A program made the position numbers and the translations under genes. 64,000 bases of DNA from Microbispora rosea subsp. aerata (GTDB lineage: Bacteria > Actinomycetota > Actinomycetes > Streptosporangiales > Streptosporangiaceae): the NCBI RefSeq assembly GCF_014647835.1, contig NZ_BMPY01000002.1, positions 62,001 through 126,000 of the forward strand, in the 5' to 3' direction. The notes beneath the pieces are model-generated. The model was not told the DNA's origin. It ran no database searches and saw only the letters and a list, made by a program, of their open reading frames with translations. Positions within the stretch are counted from its first letter, which is position 1; every line of letters starts with the position of its first letter. This document shows, piece by piece, positions 37,196 to 46,155 of the stretch.

Positions 37196-37265
37196 GCCCG
37201 GCCACCCCGGCCCGTCGCGCCCGGCGGTGAGCCCGGCCACCCCGGCCCGTCGCGTCCGGCGGTGG
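37196..37265. repeat. Two-copy 35-bp tandem repeat in the gap 3' of polA
   Basis: GCCCGGCCACCCCGGCCCGT begins copies at 37196 and 37231; the rest of each unit (CGCG-C/T-CCGGCGGTG) differs by one base. The gap 37135-37463 is otherwise very GC-rich and I see no gene. Confidence 0.75.
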
Positions 37266-37463
37266 GAGCGTCATGCGCCAGGTCCGGCAGGGACACTGTG
37301 AAGCCGATCCGGCCCCTCCGCCGCGTCGACCCGGCCCGCCGCGCCCGCCGAGAGCGCCATGACCAGGACCGAGGAGCACGCGGCACGCCCTGTCCGGCGC
37401 ACTCCCCGCACCGGCCCGATGCGGCGGCCCGCACCGGCGACAGCGAACCCGGGTCGCCGCGGG

Positions 37464-40145
37464 TCAGTGGCCGGCGTCCTCCCAGGTCGTTCCGACGCCC
37501 ACGCTGACCTCCAGCGGCACCCTCAGGTCGTAGGCCCCGCACATCTGCGTGCGCACGATCTCGGTCAGCTCCTCCAGCTCGCCCGGCGCGACCTCGAACA
37601 CCAGCTCGTCGTGGACCTGGAGCAGCATGCGGGAGCGCATGCCCGCGATCGCCTTCCGCACGTTGAGCATGGCGACCTTGATGATGTCGGCGGCCGAGCC
37701 CTGGATGGGCGCGTTGAGCGCCATCCGCTCGGCCATCTCCCGGCGCTGCCGGTTGTCGCTGGTCAGGTCGGGCAGGTAACGACGCCGGCCGAGGATGGTC
37801 TCGGTGTAGCCGTCCTTGCGGGCCTGGGCGACGACCGACTCCAGGTAGTCGCGGACGCCGCCGAACTCCTCGAAGTATTCCTCCTTGAGCGCCCTGGCCT
37901 CGGCGACGGGGATGTTGAGCTGCCCCGACAGGCCGAAGTCGGACAGGCCGTAGGCCAGGCCGTAGTTCATGGCCTTGATCCGGGCGCGCAGCTCGGCGTC
38001 CACCTGGTCCGGCGGCAGGTCGAAGACGCGGGAGGCGGTGGCCTGGTGGAAGTCGTGCCCCGACTCGAAGGCCTCGATCAGCGCCTCGTCCCGGGACAGG
38101 TGGGCCATGATCCGCAGCTCGATCTGGCTGTAGTCGGCCGTCAGCAGCGTCTCGTAGCCCTCCCCCACCACGAAGCCCTTGCGGATGCGCCGGCCCTCGG
38201 CCGTGCGGATCGGGATGTTCTGCAGGTTGGGCTTCTCGCTCGACAACCGCCCGGTGGCCGCCACGGTCTGGTTGAACGTGGTGTGGATCCGCCCGTCGTC
38301 GGCGATCTCCTTGATCAGGCCCTCGACCGTGGTGCGCAGCTTGGTCTGGTCGCGGTGGCGCAGCAGGATCACCGGCAGCTCGTTGTCGGTCTGCTGGGCC
38401 AGCCAGGCGAGCGCGTCGGCGTCGGTCGTGTAGCCCGTCTTGATCTTCTTGGTCTTGGGCAGGCCGAGCTTGCCGAACAGGATCTCCTGGAGCTGCTTGG
38501 GCGAGCCGAGGTTGAACTGCTCCCCCACCACCTGGTGGGCGGCCTCGACCGCCTGCTTGACGGCCGCGCCGAACTCGGCCTCCAGCGCCGCGAAGTATTG
38601 CCGGTCGGCGGCGATGCCGGCCCGCTCCATCTCCGCCAGCACCCGCACCAGCGGAAGCTCGACCTCGGTCACCAGCCGGGTGCCGCCGCGCTTGGACAGG
38701 TGCGCCTCCAGCGCGTCGGCCAGGTCGCGTACGGCCTGGGCCCGCAGGGCCAGGTCTCGGGCCGCGCTCTCGTCGGCGTCCTCGAACAGCGAGACCTGCC
38801 CGTTCGGCGCGGACTCCGCCCGCAGCTCGCGGTGGAGGTAACGCAGGACCAGGTCGTCGAGCGGGAACGACCGCTGCCCGGGCATCGCCAGGTAGGCGGC
38901 GAGCGCCGTGTCGCAGGTGAGTCCGCGCAGGTCGTGGCCGTGCGCCCACAGCGCGAGCAGCGGCCCCTTGGCGTCGTGGACGGCCTTCGGCCGGCTCTCG
39001 TCGGCCAGCCAGGCGCCCAGCGCCGCCTCGTCCTCCTGCGTGAGCCGGGTGGGGTCGATGTAGGCGGCGCCGTCCGCCCCCGCGATCGCGACGCCCTCCA
39101 GCCGCCCGGTGCCGCTGCCGTACGCGCCCTGGAAGGCCAGCCCGGCCCGGTCCGCGGGGAGCGCGGCCAGCCAGCCGGCCACCTGCCCCGGTTCGAGCAC
39201 CGTCACCTCGAGCTCGAAGCCCTCGCCGGTCTCCGGCTCGGTGGTGCCGAGGACCTTGAACAGCCGCTCGCGCAGCTCGCCGCGGATCTGCACCGCGTCG
39301 AGGAGCTTGTTGACCTCCTCGCGGTCCCACATGCCCATGGTGAGCGCGGACGGCTCCGCGTCGACCGGGGCGTCACGCCTCAGCTCGGTCAGCATCCGGT
39401 TGTGGATCACCTGGCCGAGGTGCTCGCGGAGCTTGTCGCCGACCTTGCCCTTGACCTCGTCGGCCCGCCGGACCAGCTCGTCGAGCGAGCCGTACTCGAC
39501 GATCCACTTGGCGGCGGTCTTCTCCCCCACGCCCGGGATGTTCGGCAGGTTGTCGCTCGGGTCGCCGCGCAGCGCCGCGAAGTCGGGATATTGCCTCGGG
39601 GTGAGGCCGTACTTCTCCACGACGGCCTCGGGGGTGAACCGGGTCATGTCGCTGATGCCCCGCCGGGTCATCAGCACGGTGACGTTGTCGTCCACGAGCT
39701 GCAGCGTGTCGCGGTCGCCGGTCACGATGAGCACGTTCATGCCCTCGGCGGCGCCCCGCGTCGCCAGCGTCGCGATCAGGTCGTCCGCCTCGAAGCCGGG
39801 CACCGACAGGCGGGGGATCCGCAGGGCGTCGAGCAGCTCGAAGATGAGCTGCATCTGGCCGCGGAAGTCCTCGGGGGTCTCCGCCCGGTTGGCCTTGTAG
39901 CCGTCGTACGCCTCGTGCCTGAAGGTGGGCTCGCTCCGGTCGAAGCAGACAGCGATGTGGCTCGGCTGCTCGTCGCGCAGGATGTTGGCCAGCATCGAGG
40001 TGAAGCCGTAGACCGCTTCGGTGTGCTGACCGTCGGTGGTCATGAGGTTCGCGTCCTTCAACGCGTAGAACGCGCGATAAGCAAGGGAATGCCCGTCCAG
40101 GAGCAGCAGACACGGACGGGTGGGGGTCGCTTCACTCTTCGGCAC
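37464..40145 (-). CDS. polA: DNA polymerase I
   Basis: 893 residues from GTG 40145. The 5'-nuclease domain covers about 1-290 (LLLDGHSLAYRAFYAL, GFEADDLIATLA, VTGDRDTLQLVD, GDPSDNLPNIPGVGEKTA). The middle domain occupies the 3'-5' exonuclease position but its usual catalytic acidic motifs are not recognisable, as in other actinobacterial and Taq-like enzymes. The polymerase domain holds motif A DYSQIELRIMAHLS, motif B RIKAMNYGLAYG and motif C LQVHDELVFEV. It fills gaps after excision repair and Okazaki processing. It is divergent from the thioesterase gene. Confidence 0.98.
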   Translation of the reverse strand: MPKSEATPTRPCLLLLDGHSLAYRAFYALKDANLMTTDGQHTEAVYGFTSMLANILRDEQPSHIAVCFDRSEPTFRHEAYDGYKANRAETPEDFRGQMQLIFELLDALRIPRLSVPGFEADDLIATLATRGAAEGMNVLIVTGDRDTLQLVDDNVTVLMTRRGISDMTRFTPEAVVEKYGLTPRQYPDFAALRGDPSDNLPNIPGVGEKTAAKWIVEYGSLDELVRRADEVKGKVGDKLREHLGQVIHNRMLTELRRDAPVDAEPSALTMGMWDREEVNKLLDAVQIRGELRERLFKVLGTTEPETGEGFELEVTVLEPGQVAGWLAALPADRAGLAFQGAYGSGTGRLEGVAIAGADGAAYIDPTRLTQEDEAALGAWLADESRPKAVHDAKGPLLALWAHGHDLRGLTCDTALAAYLAMPGQRSFPLDDLVLRYLHRELRAESAPNGQVSLFEDADESAARDLALRAQAVRDLADALEAHLSKRGGTRLVTEVELPLVRVLAEMERAGIAADRQYFAALEAEFGAAVKQAVEAAHQVVGEQFNLGSPKQLQEILFGKLGLPKTKKIKTGYTTDADALAWLAQQTDNELPVILLRHRDQTKLRTTVEGLIKEIADDGRIHTTFNQTVAATGRLSSEKPNLQNIPIRTAEGRRIRKGFVVGEGYETLLTADYSQIELRIMAHLSRDEALIEAFESGHDFHQATASRVFDLPPDQVDAELRARIKAMNYGLAYGLSDFGLSGQLNIPVAEARALKEEYFEEFGGVRDYLESVVAQARKDGYTETILGRRRYLPDLTSDNRQRREMAERMALNAPIQGSAADIIKVAMLNVRKAIAGMRSRMLLQVHDELVFEVAPGELEELTEIVRTQMCGAYDLRVPLEVSVGVGTTWEDAGH

Positions 40146-40207
40146 ATCCGCAGCCTAGTCTCCCTGTACGACAGAAGACCCGTGCTCTTCCCACAGGAGG
40201 CGTCCCC

Positions 40208-40624
40208 TTGACCTTGACGAATCCCGAGGAGTCCCTGTCGTCGATGAACGCCCCGGGGGACCACCTGCATCAGCGGATGGGCATCGAGATCCTCGAGGCC
40301 GGGGCCGAGCGGGTGGTCGGCCGCATGCCCGTCGAGGGCAACACCCAGCCGTACGGCCTGCTGCACGGCGGCGCGTCCTGCGTGCTGGCCGAGACCCTCG
40401 GCTCGACCGGCGCCGCCCTGCACGCCGGCCCGGGCAGGATCGCCGTCGGCATCGAGATCAACGCCACCCACCACCGCTCCGCCACCTCCGGGCACGTCAC
40501 CGGCGTCGCCACCCGCGTGCACGGTGGCCGGACGCTCGCGACGTACGCCATCGAGATCACCGACGACGAGGGCCGGGCGGTCTGCACGGCCCGGCTGACC
40601 TGCATGCTCAGGGACGCCCGCTGA
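40208..40624 (+). CDS. PaaI/YdiI-type hotdog thioesterase
   Basis: 138 residues from a TTG at 40208, well placed 7 nt after AGGAGG; ATG 40244 would be shorter and lacks a ribosome site. The hotdog core carries GLLHGGASCVLAETLGS (HGG motif with acidic E in the helix) and INATHHRSATSG. Such proteins hydrolyse acyl-CoA thioesters, often aromatic or 1,4-dihydroxy-2-naphthoyl-CoA. It is commonly encoded beside polA in Actinobacteria. Confidence 0.9.
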   Translation: MTLTNPEESLSSMNAPGDHLHQRMGIEILEAGAERVVGRMPVEGNTQPYGLLHGGASCVLAETLGSTGAALHAGPGRIAVGIEINATHHRSATSGHVTGVATRVHGGRTLATYAIEITDDEGRAVCTARLTCMLRDAR

Positions 40625-40771
40625 GGCGCTCCGGCGGGTGCGGCGTGCTCCCCCACGCGCCGTCGCGGCTATCACCATAAAAACCCCGTACGACGCATTG
40701 AGCTTCAAACCGGAACGCCTTGCGACTCTCTTTGCACGGGAGTCGCTCGGGTCGCTACCGTTGTGGCTCCA

Positions 40772-40850
40772 GAGCCCGTGGGGAAGACCGAGTAGACAAC
40801 GTGCGGAGCCGGGGAAGCTGTGTACGGTCCCAAAGGTCCCCCACGGGCTC
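40772..40850 (+). ncRNA. Structured-RNA candidate ahead of the liv operon
   Basis: GAGCCCGTGGGG (40772-40783) is exactly complementary to CCCCACGGGCTC (40839-40850), closing a 55-nt loop that contains CGGAGCCGGGGAAGCTG. The long-range perfect 12-bp stem enclosing a purine-rich core is riboswitch-like. The core faintly recalls c-di-AMP (ydaO-type) elements, but I cannot match the full consensus. It lies between the thioesterase gene and the liv operon, in a 470-bp gap otherwise free of genes. Confidence 0.35.
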
Positions 40851-40959
40851 ACGCCGTTTTCGGCCCCGCGGACTCACACTGTTACAGCACTGACCGCTCA
40901 TTTGACTCCTTACACGCCTCTGACCTGCGAAGCCTTTCTCACGCCAGTGAAACACCATG

Positions 40960-41010
40960 GTCACCAATTGGTGACGAACGACCCCGAAACGGGCGTCTCC
41001 GGCTTATGCT
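40960..41010 (+). promoter_or_regulatory. Palindrome and possible -10 box upstream of the first liv operon
   Basis: GTCACCAATTGGTGAC (40960-40975) is a perfect 16-bp inverted repeat. A TATGCT box follows at 41005-41010 with no good -35 at 17 bp, leaving the palindrome about 50 bp upstream of the predicted start, a position that suits an activator. The operon begins at 41096. Confidence 0.45.
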
Positions 41011-41095
41011 CCGGCCACAACATCGCAGCAACCCAGCCGATGTTGCGTGTCCATGGGGGCACGACCCCGCCATGACCTGAACATAGGGAGCACCA

Positions 41096-42382
41096 TTGCG
41101 CAGAGCCGTGATCGCGTTCACGGCCTTCCTGGGTGGACTCGTCTTTCTGCTCTCCTCCCCCGCCTGGGCGGACGGGGAGGCACTGAAGGGCACACTCCAA
41201 AACCAAGGCCAGCCGGTGAACGGCGTGAAGATCAGTGTGGCGGCCGAAGACGGCAAACCCGTAGGGGACGCCACCACCGGTGCCGACGGCAAATGGGAGG
41301 TGCCGGTTCCCAAGGCGGGCAGATACAAGGTCACACTCGACCAGTCGACGCTCCCCTCGGGGATCGCGCTGAAGTTCCAGGACCGGGCGACCCTGGACGT
41401 GCAGGTTTACGAGGGCAGCGAGCGCAACGTCCTGTTCGCCCTCGTTCCCGCGGGCCAGGAGGGCGCCGCCGCCGCACAGTCCTCGTCGGACTCCCCCTCC
41501 ATCTGGGGACGGGTCGCCCAGCTGACCTTCGAGGGCTTCAACCTCGGGCTCATCATCGCCCTCGCGGCCATGGGCCTCTCGCTCGTCTTCGGCACCACCG
41601 GCCTCACCAACTTCGCCCACGGCGAGTTGCTCACGTTCGGCGCGATGTGCGCCTACTTCTTCAATGTAGTGCTGGGAATCCCGCTCATCCTGGCCGCGGT
41701 GATCTCGGTCGTCATCGGCGGAGCCTTCGGATACACCCAGGACAGGTTCTTCTGGGGGCGGCTGCGCAGACGCGGCAGCAGCCTGGTCGCGATGATGATC
41801 ATCTCGATCGGCCTGGCCCTGTTCCTCCGCTACATCTTCCTGTTCTTCTTCGGCGGCGAGGGCGCGCCGTTCGCGGACTACAACGCCCAGCCCGGCGTCC
41901 AGGTGGGCCCGATCTCGGCCGCGCCGAAGAACTTCATCGCGATGGGCATCGAGCTGGCCGTGCTCGTGCTCGTCGGCGTCGCGCTGCTCAAGACCCGCGT
42001 CGGCAAGGCCGCACGGGCCGTGGCGGACAACCCCGCCCTCGCGGCCTCCTCGGGCATCAACGTCGACGGCGTCATCCGGATCATCTGGACCGTCGGCGGC
42101 GCCATCGCGGCGCTCGCCGGCATCATGCTCGGCCTGTCGCAGAACGTCGGCTACCAGATGGGCTTCCAGATCCTGCTGCTCGTCTTCGCGGGCGTCACGC
42201 TCGGCGGCCTCGGCACCGCGTTCGGCGCCCTGGTCGGATCCATCGTCGTCGGCCTGTTCATCCAGCTGTCCACCCTCGTGGTGCCGACCGAGCTGAAGAC
42301 CGTCGGCGCGCTGCTGGTGCTCATCCTCGTCATGCTCTTCCGGCCGCAGGGCATCCTCGGCCGGCGCGAGCGCATCGGCTGA
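41096..42382 (+). CDS. livH: Branched-chain amino-acid-type ABC permease LivH with an N-terminal secreted domain
   Basis: 428 residues from TTG 41096, with GGGAG 5 nt upstream. The permease proper starts at about residue 136 and has the LivH pattern (GFNLGLIIALAAMGLSLVFGTTGLTNFAHGEL, AVADNPALAASSGI). In front lies a signal peptide ending PAWA at about residue 25 and a domain of about 90 residues (LKGTLQNQGQPVNGVKISV, GADGKWEVPVPKAGRYKVTLD) that looks like a carboxypeptidase-regulatory/Ig-like beta-sandwich. This places an extracellular beta domain on a transporter subunit, unlike standard LivH of about 290 residues. First of four overlapping or closely spaced genes. Confidence 0.93.
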   Translation: MRRAVIAFTAFLGGLVFLLSSPAWADGEALKGTLQNQGQPVNGVKISVAAEDGKPVGDATTGADGKWEVPVPKAGRYKVTLDQSTLPSGIALKFQDRATLDVQVYEGSERNVLFALVPAGQEGAAAAQSSSDSPSIWGRVAQLTFEGFNLGLIIALAAMGLSLVFGTTGLTNFAHGELLTFGAMCAYFFNVVLGIPLILAAVISVVIGGAFGYTQDRFFWGRLRRRGSSLVAMMIISIGLALFLRYIFLFFFGGEGAPFADYNAQPGVQVGPISAAPKNFIAMGIELAVLVLVGVALLKTRVGKAARAVADNPALAASSGINVDGVIRIIWTVGGAIAALAGIMLGLSQNVGYQMGFQILLLVFAGVTLGGLGTAFGALVGSIVVGLFIQLSTLVVPTELKTVGALLVLILVMLFRPQGILGRRERIG

Positions 42383-42395
42383 TCGGAGACCACAC

Positions 42396-43385
42396 GTGGA
42401 CTGGAACACAATCTTCATCACCACGGTCAAGGCCTCGATCGGCCTGGAGACCGTCGTCTACGCGCTCGCCGCGATCGGCATCAACATCCAGTTCGGCTAC
42501 GCCGGGCTGCTCAACTTCGGCCAGGCGGCCTTCCTCGGCGTCGCCGCGTACGGCATGGCCGTCACCGTGGCCACCTTCCACCTGCCGTTCTGGCTCGGCA
42601 TCGCGATCGGCCTGGTGGCCACCGTCGTGCTGGCCTTCCTGCTCGGCATCCCCACCCTGCGGCTGCGTGCCGACTACCTCGCCATCGTCACCATCGCCGC
42701 GGCCGAGATCGTCCGGCTCATCTTCAGGTCGGTCCAGTTCAGCAGCGTCTTCGGCGGCTCGGACGGCCGGCAGAACTTCTCCGGCGACTTCTTCGCGATG
42801 AACCCCTATCCCCCCGGCACGTACGGCATCGGCCCGATCAGCTTCAACGAGCGGGTGACGTGGGTGCTGACCGTCGGCTGGGTGCTCATCGCCATCGCCT
42901 GCGGGCTGGTCTACCTGCTCATGAAGAGCCCGTGGGGCCGCGTGCTCAAGGCCATCCGCGAGGACGAGGACGCCGTGCGCAGCCTCGGCAAGAACGTCTT
43001 CTCCTACAAGATGCAGGCCCTCATCCTCGGCGGCGTGATCGGCTGCCTCGGCGGCTTCCTGTTCGCGCTCGGCCAGGCGTCGGTGCAGCCCGACCTGTTC
43101 AGCACCGAGTTCACCTTCTACGCGTACACGATCGTGATCCTCGGCGGCGCGGCCCGCGTCTTCAGCCCCGTCGTCGGCGCCGCGATCTTCTGGGTGCTGC
43201 TGGTCCTCGTCGGGAACACGCTCAGCGAGGCCGTGGGCGCCGGGCTGCTCCCCTCGTTGTTCACCGTGAACAACATCGGCGCGGTCCGCTTCATGCTGGT
43301 CGGCCTCGGCCTGATGCTCCTGCTCATCTTCCGGCCTCAGGGCATCTTCGGTGACAAGAGGGAGATCGCGCTCGATGCACGCTGA
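42396..43385 (+). CDS. livM: Branched-chain amino-acid-type ABC permease LivM
   Basis: 329 residues from GTG 42396, with GGAGA upstream. It is hydrophobic throughout, with GYAGLLNFGQAAFLGVAAYGMA, the LRLRADYLAIVTIAAAEIVRL helix pair and IREDEDAVRSLGKN, the cytoplasmic loop that contacts the ATPase. It pairs with LivH to form the HAAT-type channel. It is 13 nt after livH and overlaps livG by 11 nt. Confidence 0.94.
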   Translation: MDWNTIFITTVKASIGLETVVYALAAIGINIQFGYAGLLNFGQAAFLGVAAYGMAVTVATFHLPFWLGIAIGLVATVVLAFLLGIPTLRLRADYLAIVTIAAAEIVRLIFRSVQFSSVFGGSDGRQNFSGDFFAMNPYPPGTYGIGPISFNERVTWVLTVGWVLIAIACGLVYLLMKSPWGRVLKAIREDEDAVRSLGKNVFSYKMQALILGGVIGCLGGFLFALGQASVQPDLFSTEFTFYAYTIVILGGAARVFSPVVGAAIFWVLLVLVGNTLSEAVGAGLLPSLFTVNNIGAVRFMLVGLGLMLLLIFRPQGIFGDKREIALDAR

Positions 43386-44304
43386 CACCACCCAGAGCAG
43401 GAAGGCGGCGGCGCTGGCCGCCTTCGCGGGACTCCCGCACGAGCCCGGCGTGCCCAAGCCCGACCCGATCCTCGTCGTCGACAAGGTCGTACGCCGGTTC
43501 GGCGGCCTCACCGCCGTCAACGTCGACCACGTGGAGATCCAGCGCGGGTCGATCACCGCGCTCATCGGCCCCAACGGCGCCGGCAAGACGACGTTCTTCA
43601 ACCAGCTCACCGGCTTCGACAGCGCCGACGAGGGGTCGTGGACCTTCAACGGCAAGCAGCTCAGGGGCGTGCCCGCCCACCGGGTCGCCCGGGCGGGCAT
43701 GGTCCGCACGTTCCAGCTGACCAAGGCCCTGTCGAAGCTCACCGTGATGGAGAACATGCGGCTCGGCGCGCAGAACCAGCTCGGCGAGAGCTTCTTCCGC
43801 GCGTTGATCCCGGGCATCTGGCGCCGCCAGGAGGACGAGATCACCGAGCGCGCCGAGAAGCTCCTCGAGCGCTTCAAGCTCGCCGCCAAGCGGGACGACT
43901 TCGCCGGCTCGCTGTCCGGCGGCCAGCGCAAGCTGCTGGAGATGGCCCGCGCCCTGATGGTCGGCCCCGAGCTGGTCATGCTGGACGAGCCGATGGCGGG
44001 GGTGAACCCGGCCCTGACCCAGTCGCTTCTCGGGCACGTGAAGGACCTGCGCGAGGAAGGCATGACCGTGCTCTTCGTGGAGCACGACATGGACATGGTC
44101 CGCGACATCAGCGACTGGGTCATCGTGATGGCCCAGGGCGCCGTGATCGCGGAGGGGCCGCCGGACACCATCATGTCGGACCCCCGCGTGGTCGACGCCT
44201 ATCTGGGCGCCCACCACGACGCGCCGATGTCCGCCGAGGAGTTCCAGGAGCAGCTGCAGGAGGCCGAGGCCGAGCTGGAGTCCGAGATCGAGGAGAAGGC
44301 ATGA
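43375..44304 (+). CDS. livG: Branched-chain amino-acid-type ABC ATPase LivG
   Basis: 309 residues from ATG 43375, within the end of livM. Walker A GPNGAGKTTFFNQL, signature LSGGQRKLLEMARAL, Walker B LVMLDEPMAGVNP and switch FVEHDMDMV are intact; the PMAGVNP wording is characteristic of LivG. An N-terminal stretch of about 35 residues precedes the ATPase fold, and the C-terminus ends in a long acidic tail (EEFQEQLQEAEAELESEIEE) that is probably a helix or coiled coil, unusual in the family. Confidence 0.94.
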   Translation: MHADTTQSRKAAALAAFAGLPHEPGVPKPDPILVVDKVVRRFGGLTAVNVDHVEIQRGSITALIGPNGAGKTTFFNQLTGFDSADEGSWTFNGKQLRGVPAHRVARAGMVRTFQLTKALSKLTVMENMRLGAQNQLGESFFRALIPGIWRRQEDEITERAEKLLERFKLAAKRDDFAGSLSGGQRKLLEMARALMVGPELVMLDEPMAGVNPALTQSLLGHVKDLREEGMTVLFVEHDMDMVRDISDWVIVMAQGAVIAEGPPDTIMSDPRVVDAYLGAHHDAPMSAEEFQEQLQEAEAELESEIEEKA

Positions 44305-45140
44305 CCGCCCCCGAGCCAGACCGCGCCCCCACCCCGGACGACGCCGTCGAGCCGGAGAACGCCGCGCCCGTCTCGCGGGCGGAAGTCGTCGACCGCTCCC
44401 AGCACCTCGCCGGCGCGGAGAAAGCGCTGCTGCGGGCGGACGAGCTGTACGCCGGCTACATCCCGGGCGTCAACATCCTCAACGGCGCCGACCTGTACGT
44501 GCGCAAGGGCGAGCTGATCGGCATCATCGGCCCGAACGGCGCCGGCAAGTCGACCCTGCTGAAGACCCTGTTCGGGCTCGTGCCGGTGCGCAGCGGCTCG
44601 ATCAAGCTGAACGGCGAGGACATCACCAACCTCAAGGCCCACTCGCTGGTGGCCCGCGGGGTCGGCTACGTCCCGCAGACGAACAACGTCTTCCCCAGCC
44701 TCACCATCGAGGAGAACCTGGAGATGGGCGCCTTCCAGGTGCCCGGCAAGTTCAAGGAGCGGTTCGAGTTCGTCTGCGAGATCTTCCCCGCCCTCCGGGA
44801 GCGCCGCAAGCAGCGCGCGGGCTCGCTGTCCGGCGGTGAGCGGCAGATGGTCGCCATGGGCCGGGCCCTGATGACCGAGCCGTCGGTGCTGCTCCTGGAC
44901 GAGCCGTCCGCGGGTCTGTCGCCCAAGCTGCAGGACCTGGTCTTCATCCAGGCCCAGCAGATCAACAAGGCCGGCGTGACCGTGATCATGGTTGAGCAGA
45001 ACGCGCGGCGCTGCCTGCAGATCTGCCACCGCGGCTACGTGCTCGACCAGGGCCGCAACGCCTACATGGCCAGCGGCCGCGACCTGATCAACGACCCGAA
45101 GGTCATCCAGCTCTACCTGGGCACGCTCGCCAAGGCCTGA
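44301..45140 (+). CDS. livF: Branched-chain amino-acid-type ABC ATPase LivF
   Basis: 279 residues from ATG 44301, overlapping livG by 4 nt (ATGA). The first 40 or so residues are acidic and disordered, then the ATPase follows: Walker A GPNGAGKSTLLKTL, GYVPQTNNVFPSLTIEENLEMG, signature LSGGERQMVAMGRAL, Walker B LLLDEPSAGLSP and switch MVEQNARR. LivF and LivG form the heterodimeric motor. A strong hairpin terminator follows. Confidence 0.94.
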   Translation: MTAPEPDRAPTPDDAVEPENAAPVSRAEVVDRSQHLAGAEKALLRADELYAGYIPGVNILNGADLYVRKGELIGIIGPNGAGKSTLLKTLFGLVPVRSGSIKLNGEDITNLKAHSLVARGVGYVPQTNNVFPSLTIEENLEMGAFQVPGKFKERFEFVCEIFPALRERRKQRAGSLSGGERQMVAMGRALMTEPSVLLLDEPSAGLSPKLQDLVFIQAQQINKAGVTVIMVEQNARRCLQICHRGYVLDQGRNAYMASGRDLINDPKVIQLYLGTLAKA

Positions 45141-45153
45141 GCCGATCTCACCG

Positions 45154-45182
45154 GGGCCCCGGCGGATCGTCCGCCGGGGCCC
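45154..45182 (+). terminator. Intrinsic terminator of the first liv operon
   Basis: GGGCCCCGGCGGA and TCCGCCGGGGCCC are perfectly complementary over 13 bp with the three-base loop TCG, followed by TTGTC. It lies 14 nt after the livF stop. Confidence 0.88.
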
Positions 45183-45236
45183 TTGTCGCGTGTCTGTGAC
45201 CGTATGTCCACTCCATCGGCAACCGCCGGGGAGACA

Positions 45237-45725
45237 ATGAGCCGTATGACCCGAACCCCCCTCCGGGCGGCGCTGGTCGTCGCGGCGCTCGCGGCCGGGC
45301 TGTCCGCCTGTTCCCCCGAGCCGGAGACCTCCGCGGACGGCGTGCCGTCCGGCTCCGTGTCCGCCGGGGGCGCCTCGCCGGGCACCGCCGGCGCCGTCTA
45401 CGTCACCGGCGCGAAGACCGGGGACGACCCCTGCACCCGGGTGGTGTCCGCCATCGGTTACCTGAGGCTGTCGCTGCTGCCCGCGGGGCGGGAGGAAGCC
45501 CAGCACTGGGACGGCGACGTACGCGGCCGATTCGGCTACCTGCGCGGCACACTGGCGATGTACGGCTCCCGCCTGCCCGGCCCGGCGTCGGACGCCGCCA
45601 CGGCCATCGACGACGTCGCGGAAACCCTGTCCCGGGCCGACACCGCCGATTCCCGGCGCCCGGACCTGCTGCGCCGCTACCGTACGGCGTCCGCCGCCGT
45701 GCTCGCCGCCTGCGGCCAGACCTGA
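45237..45725 (+). CDS. Small lipoprotein of unknown function
   Basis: 162 residues from ATG 45237, with GGGGAGA upstream. The signal peptide ends in the lipobox LSAC (Cys25) and a Gly/Ser/Ala linker precedes a helical domain of about 100 residues with DDPCTRVVSAIGYLRLS near its start and a C-terminal AVLAACGQT; the two cysteines may pair. It sits between the liv transporter operon and the oppositely oriented binding-protein gene. No family was recognised. A terminator upstream suggests its own promoter. Confidence 0.75.
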   Translation: MSRMTRTPLRAALVVAALAAGLSACSPEPETSADGVPSGSVSAGGASPGTAGAVYVTGAKTGDDPCTRVVSAIGYLRLSLLPAGREEAQHWDGDVRGRFGYLRGTLAMYGSRLPGPASDAATAIDDVAETLSRADTADSRRPDLLRRYRTASAAVLAACGQT

Positions 45726-45734
45726 CCCGCACGG

Positions 45735-46110
45735 GCCGCCGGGCCGTACCCGACCCACTCCGGTGCCCTTGCGGCCGCACCGGCCGTACCCGACCGCCGG
45801 CAGCCCGCGACCAGACTGGTCCCTACCGGCCGCCTGCGGCCGTGCCAAACCCGTACCAGCCCGCCCGGGGCCGTATCCGACCGCCGGCTGTACGCGACCG
45901 CGCCGCCCACCCACACCGGAGCATGCCGGCCGCCTCCGGCCGTATCCGCCATGCCGGCGTCTCCGCCGTACCCGACCCCATGCCGGCCGCGTGGGGGCAC
46001 ATCCGACCATGTCGGCGCCCGCAGCCGTACCCGGCCTGGGCGGGGCGGCATGCCGGGCCGCGTCGTCGCGACATCGTGCGCGCGCGACCGGCGGATCGGC
46101 CCTTGAGGAC
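45735..46110. repeat. Dispersed GGCCGTACCCGACC repeats in a convergent gap
   Basis: GCCGTACCCGACC or GCCGTATCCGACC/CGCC variants occur seven or eight times at irregular 25-65 bp intervals, with CATGCCGGC words between them. The region separates the lipoprotein stop from the binding-protein terminator. No gene is recognisable. Confidence 0.6.
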
Positions 46111-46116
46111 GCGAAA

Positions 46117-46142
46117 GGGGCCCGCTCCGTGGAGCGGGCCCC
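46117..46142 (-). terminator. Intrinsic terminator of livJ
   Basis: GGGGCCCGCTCC and GGAGCGGGCCCC form a perfect 12-bp stem around GT. On the minus strand the hairpin is followed by TTTCGC. It lies about 14 nt past the binding-protein stop. Confidence 0.88.
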
Positions 46143-46155
46143 GTGGCGCTTTCAA

